DNA of 64,000 nt, taken from assembly GCA_022578965.1 (NCBI GenBank), contig MU400510.1, positions 434,001-498,000 on the forward strand, read 5' to 3'. Below the pieces are notes generated by a model. The model saw nothing but the letters and a program-made list of their open reading frames with translations, was not told where the DNA came from and did no database searches. The translations under genes and the position numbers were made by a program. Of the stretch, positions 1 to 11,442 are shown piece by piece (within the stretch, counting starts at the first letter, position 1; each line of letters begins with the position of its first letter). This DNA comes from Xylaria sp. FL1777. Lineage: Eukaryota > Ascomycota > Sordariomycetes > Xylariales > Xylariaceae.

Positions 1-3000
1 TGGTACGCGGATTCAAGTCGAAGAAACTTCCGGGTGAAAAGGACGAGTCTCCCGATGAATTGTTGGTAGACGAAACTGGTCCGGATCATATCATCGATAA
101 CCTTCTCCTGTCGCCAATCTGCTCATCTCCTGAACATGATGCTGCCGCTCTATATGCTGGTGATTTGGACTCTACTTCGGAACTCCCAGATCCTCCAGCC
201 ACCGAAGTTGTTAATATGGCAATTCGATTATTCGCCTTTGTCTTCCCCGTAACACCTGCCAAGGTTCAAGAGAGCGTTCTGGAACAAATAGCCACATATA
301 CATCAGCTGGATCTTTACAACGTGATCCCGGGAGAAAGGCAGCTATGACTATCAATATTGCTAGTGCTTTACTATCAACCTTAAAGGTAGCAGTTAAGGA
401 AACACAATCCCCTTCGGGAGACATCACCAGCACAGCGGTTGAGAAACTACTCCAAGAGATGATTAGGGAGTTTGTTGTGAATCCCGATCAGTACATTCGA
501 AGAATTGGTTATGACGCTATTGCCAGATTATGCAATGCGTCTGGTAACGGCTTTACGAATCATGAGGTCAAGTACCTAGTCGACATGATTGTTGGTAATA
601 GGGAGCCGAGTGTGCGCGCTGGCTGCTCTATGGCATTAGGCTGCATACAAGCTAAAGTGGGAGGCATGGGAGCCGGGTATCACCTGAAGACCATCACGGG
701 AATATTAATGTCTCTGTGTAACGATCCACACCCGACGGTCCATTTTTGGGCCTTGGAGGCTCTAGGTCTGGCTGCAGACGCAGCTGGCCTAGGGTTCGGC
801 CCGTACGTATCTGGGACACTCGGGATGCTAGCCCAGTTATATCTATCTGAAACACATCATACGGAGGTAGCGTCACCTATATCTATGAGTCTCGAGATGG
901 AATTATCTACCGTCACGGCTATTACCCGCTGTGTAGATTCTCTGGTTAATGTGGTAGGACCGGATTTGCAAGATTCTACAAAATCTCGTGAGCTCATTCT
1001 TACCTTGGTCGGCCAATTCCAAAATGAAGAGGACATACTTACTCAGAGAGCTTGCCTCGGATGTCTTGAGCATCTTTCTTTATACGCCCCGGGTCATATG
1101 GTCTTCGTGGACTACGTGAAGTTACTACAGAAATACCTCAGCTCTGAATTTCCTGAGCTTCGTGATGCTGCTGTCGATGGGTTGTACAATCTTATGAAAC
1201 GAGATTCTTACGACGTACTTCTTGCAGCAGATCCAGGTTTTGAGGATCAACTCTGGCTTGTTTTAGACATGGTACCGGATCATGATGGCATCCGAACTCT
1301 TATCCGCAATTGGCTACGTCAAACTTCTCTGAGAGACACGGGTGCTTGGTTACTGCGTTGTCAAAATGTGCTTAAAATGACCCGACCCAGGGTCACCGAG
1401 CCATCATCGCAGAAAACTACTGCTAAACCGAGTGCTGCCATTGATCTTCACGATGAAGAAGTTGCCGGGTTTGCTGCGGCCGCTGGTACTTCCAAAGATG
1501 AGAAGGACCTCGCTGGTAGTTCCGAAACGGAACCTTTACGCTGGCAGGTGAGGACTTTCGCTATGAGTTGTGTCAGTGATATTTTCGTTCTGGTCGGAAA
1601 AGACATTGCCATAAACGGAGAATCTTCTGCACAACCGGTGCTGCAGAGCCGGATAGCAGACGTCATTCGTACGGCCTTCTCTGCTTCTACCTCCAGTGTG
1701 CTGGAACTTCGAATCTGGGGTCTGAAGATTATTGGCGCCGTGCTGAAAATGTTCGGCAAGACACCAGATCCAGACTTTGAAGAAGCAATGCTACTAGAGC
1801 AGTATCAAGCCCAAATTAGCTCGGCGTTGACACCCGCATTTGCAGCGGATTCCTCTCCAGAGCTCGCAGCCGAGGCTGTTAATGTGTGTGCTGCTTTCAT
1901 ATCGACCGGTATTGTGACCGATGTTGATCGAATGGGACGAATCCTGAAGACCCTTGTTACTGGACTTGAGAACTTTTCGACGGATGTCGAAAATGCGGGA
2001 ATTGGAGACCTAAAGGGACTAAGCTCCAATGCTCAGGTAATGGTCAAGATGTCCGTCTTCTCAGCCTGGGCAGACCTCCAAGTCGCCAGTCTAGAGCAAA
2101 AATACCTCCTCGAGGTCCTCAAACCCCATGTCAACACATTGACACCACTGTGGCTAGCTTCTCTACGAGAGTTTGCCCGTCTCCGGTTTGAGCCAGACAT
2201 ATCCATGACGCTTGGGCCACCGTCTATGTCAGGCAGCTTAGAGTCGATATATTCTGCTCTCAACCGAGAAACCTTACTTAGGTTCTACCAAGACTCCTGG
2301 CTCAAACTCGTTGATGCTATCGCAAGTCTAATCGAACAAGACAGCGAGTTCGTCTTCGACGCTCTAGACGGCAAGGAGACCGATGGCCCCGCACCTAATG
2401 GTCACTCCAAAGGTGCTGACATCAACTATCGTGATGAACCTGTAGCATTCTTTTTTGTGCTCTTTGGCATTGCTTTTGAGGCACTCGCAACACGGCCAGG
2501 TCAGACCGACTCTCTCGCCACTCAAGAACAAACTCTTTCGATACTTCAGGCCCTCAAGAAGATCCTCCATCCCAGCGTCTCAGGTCATGCCATTTACAGG
2601 GAAGCAATCTTCTCCGAGACAATGGATCTACTAGATCGTCTTGTTCTGACAGAGGGTCTTGATGTCCAGGGTGTTATTGTCGAGATTGCACGAGCCTTGT
2701 GCGTTGCGCATCCGTCAGCAAGGAAACATGGCCAAGCTGAAGAAGGGGACTTAACTGAAGATATCGAGCAGCTGTTTGAACTGACAAGGATTATTGTCCT
2801 AGTCCTCTCTGGTCTGTTACCGAATTTGACTGAGGCTAATCAGCCAGTTCGCCATCAATTGACTGAGGAGTCAGTCCTTCTCGTAAGGACAGGTCTGAGC
2901 GCCATTGTCGACGCCGCCGAGGTGTTCCCTGCCATCATCAAAACGGATTTACATGCATGCATTATCCATATTTTTGCGACAATACTTGCAACTCCCTCTT

Positions 3001-3838
3001 GTCAGGAGATTATTGTGCCTCAGGCTTTACCTATGTTTAAGCGCTTTGTCACAAGCATGGCCAATTCTCGAGGTACTAAAGATGAGAAATCGCCTACTGA
3101 TACCCAGGTACAAGGCTGTCTACGTCGGTTCCTATCTATTTATTTGAATGCACAGAAACGGGAAGCACCGCAATCGTTGCAATGCGTCAAGAATTGTCTC
3201 CTCACAATTACTATCCTTTTCACCGGCGGCAATAACCAACTTGCAGCTACCGATCGAGTTGTTGCGAAATTCTTAGACGAAGTTTTGGACTGTCTAACTG
3301 ATCGCATGGTTAGTATCTTCTAGCGGTTTGCTTTGTTAACACTACTAACCGCTGTTATTAGACCGCCAAAATTGCCGCCAATTGTATTAGGTCTTTGCTG
3401 CTGCAGAAATCACCGACGTTAGCTGACCAGTCGATCGCTCGCTATCTACTGCCGCGTCTCGTCGCCTTTGTATCTAATACAGATCCTGAAGACCCCGAGA
3501 ACGCTAGAAGACTTGTAGCGCAAACGTTAACACAATATGTGTCTGTAATAAGCAAGGATCGCGCACAAATCGCTATGTCAATCGTGGCTCCGACCCTACT
3601 ATCTCGGGCTGCCAGTGAGGGAGCCGAAGTGTACAAGGAGACAAGCACGAGGTTGCTTGAATTGGCTTCAGTCGACCAATCCGCCTTCAAGGGGATCGTA
3701 GCGGCTCTGAATGAGGGTCAGAGGGCTTTCATGGAAGAAGTGCTACGCTCTGGCCGCCAAGACAACGATGCCGATCGGGACAGCAGTAATACAGGCCAAC
3801 CGAGCATCACGTTAAAGATGAATTTCGGCGGCAGCTAA
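1..3838 (+). CDS. LAA1: LAA1/HEATR5-family HEAT-repeat protein, 3' part (partial at left edge)
   Basis: The reading frame is open from base 3, so the start lies outside the window. Two exons are visible, 3-3308 and 3362-3838, giving about 1260 C-terminal residues. The 53-nt intron starts GTTAGT, has a CTAAC branch site, ends TTAG and keeps phase 0. The protein is a continuous array of helical HEAT-like repeats. A segment around residues 180-290 (conserved words such as DPHPTVHFWALEALGL) resembles the animal HEATR5 / yeast Laa1 repeat region. Family knowledge: Laa1 and HEATR5 are about 2000-residue cytosolic proteins that bind the AP-1 clathrin adaptor and act in trans-Golgi to endosome traffic. 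The missing N-terminal third would fit that length. A generic HEAT scaffold is the main alternative. No domain search was possible. Confidence 0.8.
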
Positions 3839-5302
3839 GTTATGTTATGAGAAAAGAAAAGATAACGACGGGTTGCTCATGATCAATGGCTATTTATGAT
3901 ATACGTAGAATTTCCAGCCCCGCGAAGGGTTTAAACCTGGAACTCACCTCATGTAAGAAGAGTATTCAAAATTAAGGAGATGACTCAAAAATACCTATTC
4001 CGGTCGGTAGGTAATATTATTCAGTGAGAGTTATCTCGGACATTTCCAAGGATATTCCAGCTGGGACTTAAGGAGTGAATGAGTGAGCTAACCCCATCAT
4101 CCGTCTTAAAACTCAACAAAAGCCCATCAAGAGATCATTTATCTCAAGACTTGTGTCAGTGGATGATTTACGACCTAGTACGGCATACATGCAACACGAT
4201 TCCCCAATGCCAGATCAAGCCGAGCTGAGAATCAAGAACGAACCATGGTTCGACGCTTCGCCTCAGGTCGCTGTAGGTAAATCTACCCCTTGTCCAAGAC
4301 CATCGTGGAGCTCTGATTGGTCGCGCTCTCCGAGAACGCCCCCTTTTCGGATCTCGTCGACAACCTCCTATCTACATTATAATAAACAATCGAACGAATG
4401 AGTAGGCTTTGTTTTCGCAATCCGGACGACATCCTCCTGATTTACCAGACGACACTAGACATGCTGATCGACAAGATAGGACTGGTAGGATTATGTCAAG
4501 TCCTGTATATCTGTCTATCTGTCTGTCTGCTTGTCTCAAACATATCTTGGCATAGTCGAGATGGCGTTGCACGGTCTCCGGCTTAGGTATTGGTTGGCCA
4601 ATTCGTTTGCGTTACATTGCTTTTACGCCCTCATCTCCTTGACTTTATGTTCGGTGACAACCCTATTGAAGGCGTGAAGACTTCCAGCTAGTTAGAGCCG
4701 GGTAGCGAAGACTGCGTACCTGCGTACCTACCTACATGTCTAAATTTACACTCTCCCCGCCTCGTCTTGTGCTGTTGATTCGGACGGCATGTATCTGAAA
4801 GCCAAGGAAGGAACCCCCTGTGTCGGGCAATGAGCGTCCTGTCTTGTCATGCACGTCCCTGATAATTTAAGAGTGCCTCACATCACAGCCTCGCCGTGTG
4901 GATATACGTATGTATGCGGAATGCATGTACGTTAGTATGTATATACACCCAACTTGCTTCCCGCACGGCGGAAACTTTCATATGGTAGTTGATAACTATG
5001 TTTCCTCACTGATATCCAGACCTCCCTCCCCTTCATTCTTTTTGATTAGGTTATTAGGTCATATTCACTCATTCAATTATTCATTCATTTGGGGGCGAAG
5101 AAATCAACTTGTAAAACTAAGCTCATCAACTATCCTTTCTTTCGATAATCGTTGAGCAGCACGACAGACTCATCGAAACATTCACTCTTTTCTAAAAGAA
5201 TCTGGTTATTTATTTATTTATTTTTATTAAACAGTAGGGCCTGTCGTAGGGTCTAGGGTAAATATCCAATCACTCGTTAAACACACAGACAACACATACA
5301 CG
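3839..5302. other. Intergenic region with no supported gene
   Basis: Short open frames here lack coding character. A TCTG/TCTA-type microsatellite lies near 4506-4536. The last 150 bases before 5303 are AT-rich and should include the promoter and leader of the following gene. Confidence 0.6.
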
Positions 5303-7976
5303 ATGAGACTCAGCAAGGTGCTTCTCTCTGCACTCGCGGCAGCATCGTCGAGCCACGCTGGCCCAACGCCAATCCTCGACCTCTCACCCGGAGGTTCTCA
5401 CGAAACGGAGCTCCTCGTCCGCGAAGGCATTAAGTTTGCGCGGAGCCAGGACGTCGAGAAACGGGCTTCGGCAGACTTCTCTCTAGAAAGATCGTGGAAT
5501 AACGAAGTTTTGTTCGGCGGGTAAGAGAAATGAATGAATAAATATATTCACGGAACACACTTATTCACTACCTCCCTCTCTTACAATCCCAAACGCAACC
5601 GAACACTTTTCACTTGGATCAAGGGTTTCCCATGTTCTCTTTCTCCTCGATATTTCCCTTGCTATCGAAAAGTTATTCATAGGAAACTAGTCGGCCAAGC
5701 TAACCCCTTTTCCCAATTTAGCGCATGGAACGACACATCACCAGACAGCAACACCGCAGAGCACGCCGAGGTCTCAGTGACGTGTCTGTCGTGCTACACG
5801 CACGGGACCGTGACGGCGAAGGTAACAGACGAGCACTTCCTGAAGCCGCGGCTGCGGCTAGGTTTCTCGGGTGTGGAGGCGTACGCGTCGCTGGGGGTGC
5901 GGGCGAGCGCGGGCCAGACCTTCTCGCTAAACCTCTTCGCGTCCAACTCTCCCGTCGGTATCGGCATCTCCGGCCTCGACGTCGGCGTTGTCTTCTTCGT
6001 CGACCTCGTCTTCAGCCTCAGCGAGGCCATCGATCTCACTGCCGGCTTCCAGGTCTCCGTCCCCGACGACGCGTACATCGAGGCGGATATCTTTAAGGGC
6101 GATATTGATGACTCTGCTTTGTGAGTATAGTCTTTATCTATCTCCTTACTCCTATGGTACAAGAGACATCGTGTGTGTGAAATTAGGCAAAGGATTTCGT
6201 TGAAATTTCCTTTATCCGCACCGCCCCTACTACTTGAGCCGAGCGCTGACTTTTGAACCAATGAAATTAGCGGGGGCTTAAGCAGCCAGTCTCTCCCGGT
6301 AACAGTAGTCTCGGGGACGGCAACATTCAAAGCGGACCTGCGCCTCCGTGTGCAGGCCGGGGCCGAGGCGAGCATCGACCTCTTCGGCATCGGCGCCGGG
6401 GCGGTGATAGGCATCTACGCGAACATGATCGAGTTCGTGGCCGTCATCGAGAAGACGCCTACCTGTGATCTGGAGACGGAGATATGGTGGGATGTCAACG
6501 TCGGCGCTTATGCGCATCTCGATGTGAGTTTTTTTCTCTAAATCATCGGGGTGGATATTTCCAGGATAAAAAAACTAATCGGCCATGGTATAACGAAGGT
6601 CGTGGTCGATTACACCACCCTTGGCCCCGTCCCTACAGTCTCGACAACTCTCCTCGCGGCCGAGACGATATCGAGCTGTTGGGTTGAGGCACCTACAACG
6701 CCTGCATTGCCCGCTACGACAAGCGATGCAACGGTGAGCTCTTCGACGCCGGCCTTGTCTTCTTCGCCAGCAGCGACAGGAGGTGTTGGGGTTACCTCGT
6801 CCACCGAAGTCACGAGCACCCCCGTGACGGATTCAACCCTCATTGTAAGTAAATCTCGAGTTATTCTCCTCTCATTTCGGCGGCAATTAGACTCTCGAGG
6901 TTCCTTGTCCCTTCAGACTTATGTTTTATAAGCCTTCCACGTTGCAAAACACTCCCCTGTCACTTCCAAATATCAGTTACTGACCCCAAGCGTTGCAGTG
7001 GTCCCCAACCATGGTCCTCAGTGTGACAGTTTCCGAAGTCACCTTCTCGATTCCGGACTCGTCGCCCACAGACTCCGCATCTTATTCTCTGCCTTCACTC
7101 AGTAATTCCGCATCATCATCTCTCATAACCGCCAGCCCACCCTCTTCATCCAGCTACAGTCTAGGAGCAGGAAGTTCCACGGGCCCAGTTTCGTCAGCGT
7201 ATTACTCCTCCTCTGTCGGTGTGTCAAGCTACAACTACGGAGCAGGCACATACCCCATATCCATTTCCCCAGAGTACTCCTCATCATCCGCGGCGGTCGC
7301 CGGTGGTCCAACATATACGTCCACGTACACCTACGTGATGACGCGCTGCGGCGCCCCAGGCGTAATGAATTGCCCAGCACCCTACCAATCCGAAGTGGTC
7401 GTGACACGAACAACAACAATCTGTCCCGCCACCGCCGTTGTTACCACCACTACTATAGCCTCCACGGGTATAACCGCGCTGCCAATCCCATCTCTATCAC
7501 CCCAGCCCGCAGGACCTCAGCCCTCCAGCGAAGAGATCGTCGTAATCGTTCTCACGCCCCTGCCCACGCCCATCGTAGCGACGTTCGTTGCACCGACGGC
7601 GACAACGACAGCGCACGTTGAGGAATACAGCGAGACCGCAGAGGGCCCTTCCTCAACGACGACCGCCACGACGACTTCGACCACGACTATCACTGCAACA
7701 GTCAGCCAGGTCGCCTTCCAGACGCCTACTCCCCTCGTTACGCCGGGTCCGAGCGTGAGCCCCGGCACAGACGTACCTGGAAATGCCACCATTATCGGCG
7801 GCACGGGCTATGTCCCGGGAGCCACGCAATCCGGCGGTTCTTCTTCTGCTTCTTCCGGCTCTCAAGCGCCTGTTATTGCTGGTGCCGACCGGCTTTTCGA
7901 TTTTGCCTGCGCGTATGGTGCCTATTCAGGGGTTGTGACGACCTTTGTGGCCGCTTTGTTCGTGGGAGTTGTGTAG
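5303..7976 (+). CDS. Secreted GPI-anchored Ser/Thr-rich protein, five exons
   Basis: Exons 5303-5520, 5722-6120, 6271-6523, 6599-6844 and 6999-7976 join in frame to a 697-residue protein. All introns are GT..AG. The third intron (6524-6598) has a CTAAT branch site just before its end. An N-terminal signal peptide of about 19 residues ends near SSHAG. A globular part (about residues 50-310) begins with an ADFSLERSWNNEVLFGG-like segment and carries a CLSCYTHGT motif. It recalls an uncharacterised domain of ascomycete surface proteins (possibly the family called DUF7223, from memory). A long Ser/Thr/Pro-rich stalk follows, with a Cys motif CGAPGVMNCPAP near residue 490. The protein ends in a hydrophobic tail (VVTTFVAALFVGVV) typical of a GPI-attachment signal. 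A cell-surface or wall location is inferred. The biochemical role is unknown. Confidence 0.82.
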
Positions 7977-8472
7977 ATTAGAGCCATCGATTGTGACTAC
8001 ATTTTTCAAGTTCTATATTTGTAGTTTGGATATTGAAGCGGTTTGGGGTATTGCACTTATCTAAGCATTGATCAGTATTCGATTATGGTAAGCTGAAATG
8101 ACACGATATATATGTATGTGCGTGTGAAAATATTGAGGCATATGAGTGAGTTATATAAGAAACAAGGGAACAATGGTGCTAATTCTGTATGTTGTCTTTG
8201 GTCACGGAATACTGAGGTGGGTGCTTTGACCGCCGAGTTTTCGTCAGAATATCTTGTTTGCTCGGTGATATTTACCTATGCTTCGGTGTCCTAGGTTCGT
8301 CAAGAGATAGAATCAATACGCTACTTAGTATGGCGCTAGGAAATAAGAACCTAGAAAACGAAAAATGTAGCAGACTACCTTGACTCTCAAATCGCATAGC
8401 ATAGACAAAATGCAGCTAATTTCGGCCACCATATATCTCTGTTCCAAAAGCACTCCCTGCTGATCCGTGGGC
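7977..8472. other. Intergenic region between convergent genes
   Basis: About 0.5 kb between the 3' ends of the GPI protein gene (+) and the small Cys-containing gene (-). It should hold both 3' UTRs. I see no coding signal. Confidence 0.6.
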
Positions 8473-9030
8473 TTAGTTCTCAGGGAAACTCTCTGTCGAA
8501 GACACTGCCTCCAAACTCATATTCGGTGGTGGCAGAATGAGTTCATTCACAGGCCTTTCCTTTAGAACGTGAGTGTTGGCTATGTTTTCTCCTTGTTCTT
8601 CGCCATCCCTCATTGTAGTCGAGGAGGCACCATCATCCTCTGTTTTCTTCGCAAGCCGGAGCTCGTGCTGCCAGCAGTCATGGCATATCTCATCGATTTC
8701 TGTTACTGCTGTCTCACTTGCATTCTGTTCTTCTGCCTTCCCAATTTGTCGGCAGGGGGGCTGAGGAGGAGGCAGAATCGGTATCTCCATTTGCAAGGGG
8801 GACGATGGTGCCTGATGTAACGATGGAGTGGAGCTTTTTTCTGTAGTTCTTTTGAGAGAGAAAAGTTTCTGCTGGTGGAGGCGGTAGCGTCGTGAGCAAT
8901 TTTTGTGTACATGTGCACGAAGACTCTTGCTTGAGCCCGGGCTTGAGATTGCGGTCAAGGAGAACGGACACTCGAAGACGACGCGCTCGGCACAGCCACA
9001 TCTGTACTGGAAGATGATGGTTGAGCACAT
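8473..9030 (-). CDS. Small Cys-containing fungal hypothetical protein
   Basis: Single-exon frame of 185 residues from ATG at 9030. The start MCSTIIFQYRCGCAERVVFE has Cys at positions 2, 11, 13 and 21. A later segment reads EICHDCWQHE. This layout (an N-terminal MC...Y.CGC stretch, a basic middle and a terminal C-x2-C) resembles the many short ascomycete proteins that open with MC and a CG(C) motif and may bind a metal. None of these has a firm function that I know. The middle is Ser/Pro/Gln-rich and probably disordered, with a PPP run near residue 82. No signal peptide or membrane segment is visible. It lies tail-to-tail with the GPI protein gene. Overlapping frames on both strands have no comparable features. 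Confidence 0.6.
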   Translation of the reverse strand: MCSTIIFQYRCGCAERVVFECPFSLTAISSPGSSKSLRAHVHKNCSRRYRLHQQKLFSLKRTTEKSSTPSLHQAPSSPLQMEIPILPPPQPPCRQIGKAEEQNASETAVTEIDEICHDCWQHELRLAKKTEDDGASSTTMRDGEEQGENIANTHVLKERPVNELILPPPNMSLEAVSSTESFPEN

Positions 9031-10347
9031 GATTGCGTATGGATAGTCCTGCTTAATAGAGTGCTGGTTATGTCTTATGTCGTAGATGAACGATTTATGA
9101 GGGAAGCGAGGTGAGTTTAGGCTGTAAGGTCGATGCTTGTCCCAAGATTGTCTAGAACCAGGACGCGATGTCAGTAAAATGAGTTATAGATGATGAAAGT
9201 GCTAAGTTTGGAATGAAGAGGCCGAAAGTGTGAATACTATGAAATCACATAATCGAAAGTAGGGTTAACTCCTTGGGCGGTATATGACGCTGTTTAGAGT
9301 AAACTCCTTAGAAACCTAGGCGTATAGGATATATGGCTTGCAGGCAGTGGTAAAATCTCTCGCTACCTACTTAAGTCGTTGGGTTGTTTGGTTTCGGATG
9401 TAGTGAGAAGCTGTGTTTGCTTCGTGGATAACCTGGCTAGTTTGAGGTTCGTTGGGAAGGGTAAGATGCATCATGACAGACAGATGGAGAGGTAGGTGGA
9501 TAGATTGACTGCACTCACGGGTGGGTAGAGTAGTAAAATGTCGGCGCCAGTGATGATGGGTGACTAAAGTTAGTAGTGTGGCAAAGAGGCAAACGTGTTG
9601 TAGGAGAATGAAAGTAGACTGGTGTAGATAATGTCTAACTCACTCATAGATGAGTGGTGTATCGTGCTTTCTTTGAGGCTCTGCATGCAAGGTGCAGCAC
9701 ATGATGCAGAGGGCGATGCGCCTTCCTAGGGGTACCTCAGGATACCGTTGTGTACCTAATATCCAGGTACCTCACTTGTTTAACTGAGAGACTCTAGAGG
9801 TAAGTAAGTAGGTATATAAGTATGTAGATACCTCACGTCGTCAAGTTGCTCGAGTATGTACCTAGGAGGTAGGTACCAGGTAGGTGCCTGAGAGTCTGAG
9901 GCACAGGTCTTCTCTACCAGGTAGGTAGTTCAAAAGTACCCCTCAAAGTACATATCTCAGACAGATAGCCCGAGACAGTCGAAATGCTCCCCGTTGATTT
10001 TCCCTTTCGCTGACGACTTGATTTCGTGGAGGCAGATGAATGGGACACCAGTTGTTGTCACGTGTTGCAGCAGAGAGACAAGCTTAATTCAGTATGACGA
10101 CGCTGCTTCTATTTCGCAGCCCATGCGATCTCGTTTGTATTCGGATGAGTTAAACTCACATCTTCAACGCAACCCTCCCGAATGCGGCCCCTCGAAAGAG
10201 CAGTTATCCCGATGCCTAAAACGCCAATTGTATGCTTTATCTTCCAGACAGCAAATGCATAATAACACCGAGAACGCGCATCTGCCATCACGCATCCATG
10301 ACATATTGTACAACATGATTCTACACACGACTGTTTGGGGGTCGCTC
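9031..10347. other. Intergenic region, promoter side of the small Cys-containing gene
   Basis: No convincing gene. It holds the upstream region of the 8473-9030 gene and the 3' flank of the Whi5-like gene. A dense cluster of GGTACCT/AGGTAGGT motifs is listed separately. An open frame at 9994-10371 is antisense to the downstream gene end and lacks features. Confidence 0.55.
9725..9955. repeat. Cluster of TACCT/AGGTA motifs
   Basis: In about 230 bases the words TACCT, AGGTA and GGTACC recur more than ten times on both strands, partly as overlapping palindromes (for example AGGTAGGTACCAGGTAGGT). The same motif recurs through most intergenic DNA of the window. It is a degenerate dispersed motif, not a perfect tandem array. 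Confidence 0.6.
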
Positions 10348-11442
10348 TCATCTCAACGTCGACGCCGGTGAGCTCTGCGAGAGACTCAACAATCCCTCCG
10401 CCGCACCGCCTAGTTCGTTATCTGAAAATCTATCATCCTTTTCCGCAAGTTTTTGCTGTGGGGTATTTAGGATTTCAGGCGGCAGTGTCTGTTCCGGTTC
10501 CTTTATTCTTTTTGGAGATTTATCCGCGTCTGCACAGGGAGCCGAACTGCTCGATTCTCTTCTACTCGGTAACGGCGCTTGAGGTACCACCGTTCTGCGA
10601 CATTCCCTTTCGATTCTAGCTGGTGAGCTTAGTCTTTGCGCCTCGCCCCGCTTCGATATAGCTGCTAGGGACTGTGTTGACGTGGGTTGTAACGCTGGTG
10701 ACAGAACAGCCGGCGGTGTCTGTTTTATAAGTCTGCCGGGTACCCGCCGTACTTGTAACCTCTCGAGAGGTACGTCAGTCTGATTCGTTTTGACTTTATA
10801 GCTTGCAAGCCCCAGTCGAAGCCGTAATATCTCTGCCTTCTACATATACACACCCCAAAAGTCAGTTTGGTTCCGAGCCAACAGGAGCATCTCCCATCCC
10901 GTTTTTACTGAAGCCACACTAACCTGTCGAGCTTCCTCGCGTGTCATGCTCCCCTGGCGTGGTCGATTCTCAGTGACAGCGGGGGCCGCAGTGGTTTCAA
11001 CATCAGGTTCCGAAATGACAGTGACCTGGGAATTTTCGATGGTCGAGTTATCGAAGAGAGATAGATCTTCAGGTGAGGTAGAGCGCGGCCTTAGAGTATC
11101 GTCGGCTTCCTGTCGTGTTTAGGGTCAGCCTATGAGTCTATAAGATAATATATGAATCATGACTAGAACCTTTTGGAGGGGCATTTCATTCTGTGATGAA
11201 AGCGGTTCAGCTCTGGCATCACTAAACCGTTGCTTCTTTACTGAGCCTGGCATCTCTCGGTCACCTCCCTGCTCGATTGGCCGCTTAAGGGCGTTAGGCT
11301 TTATAGGACTTGTGCCTAAGGTCATTTTCGACTCCAGTAGGTCCAATTTAGAGGGCGATAGACGCGGAGCGCCCAGTGAGGATCTAGTATTCGCGTCTAG
11401 TGGCGCCAGTGCGCGTCGTTTGTTAGGCGACGCTGCATTCAT
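10348..11442 (-). CDS. Whi5/Nrm1-like G1/S transcriptional repressor
   Basis: Three exons on the minus strand, 11442-11170, 11109-10924 and 10839-10348, join in phase 0 to 316 residues. Introns are 60 and 84 nt with CTGAC branch sites. Exon 3 opens with LRLRLGLASYKVKTNQTDVP (about residues 158-177), a close match to the GTB/Whi5 motif shared by yeast Whi5 and Nrm1. Those proteins bind and repress SBF/MBF until CDK phosphorylates them. In line with that, there are several S-P-x-K/R or S-P-K-R sites: SPNK near the start, SPSK, SPIK, SPAR and SPKR. The rest is low-complexity and probably disordered. I start at MNAASPNKRR because the family begins close to such a site. An in-frame ATG at 11514 would add 24 residues. 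The first donor site (GTTCTA) is unusual, so exon 1's end is the least certain point. Whi5 versus Nrm1 type is not resolved. Confidence 0.82.

Noticed and set aside
6551..6598. Earlier acceptor (CCAG at 6561-6564) for exon 4 of the large GPI protein
   Set aside because: The acceptor at 6598 has a CTAAT branch site at the right distance and keeps phase 0. The earlier one would place that branch site inside the exon.
8569..8820. Plus-strand frames opposite the small Cys-containing gene
   Set aside because: Shadows of the minus-strand gene. Cys/Phe-rich translation without a consistent pattern.
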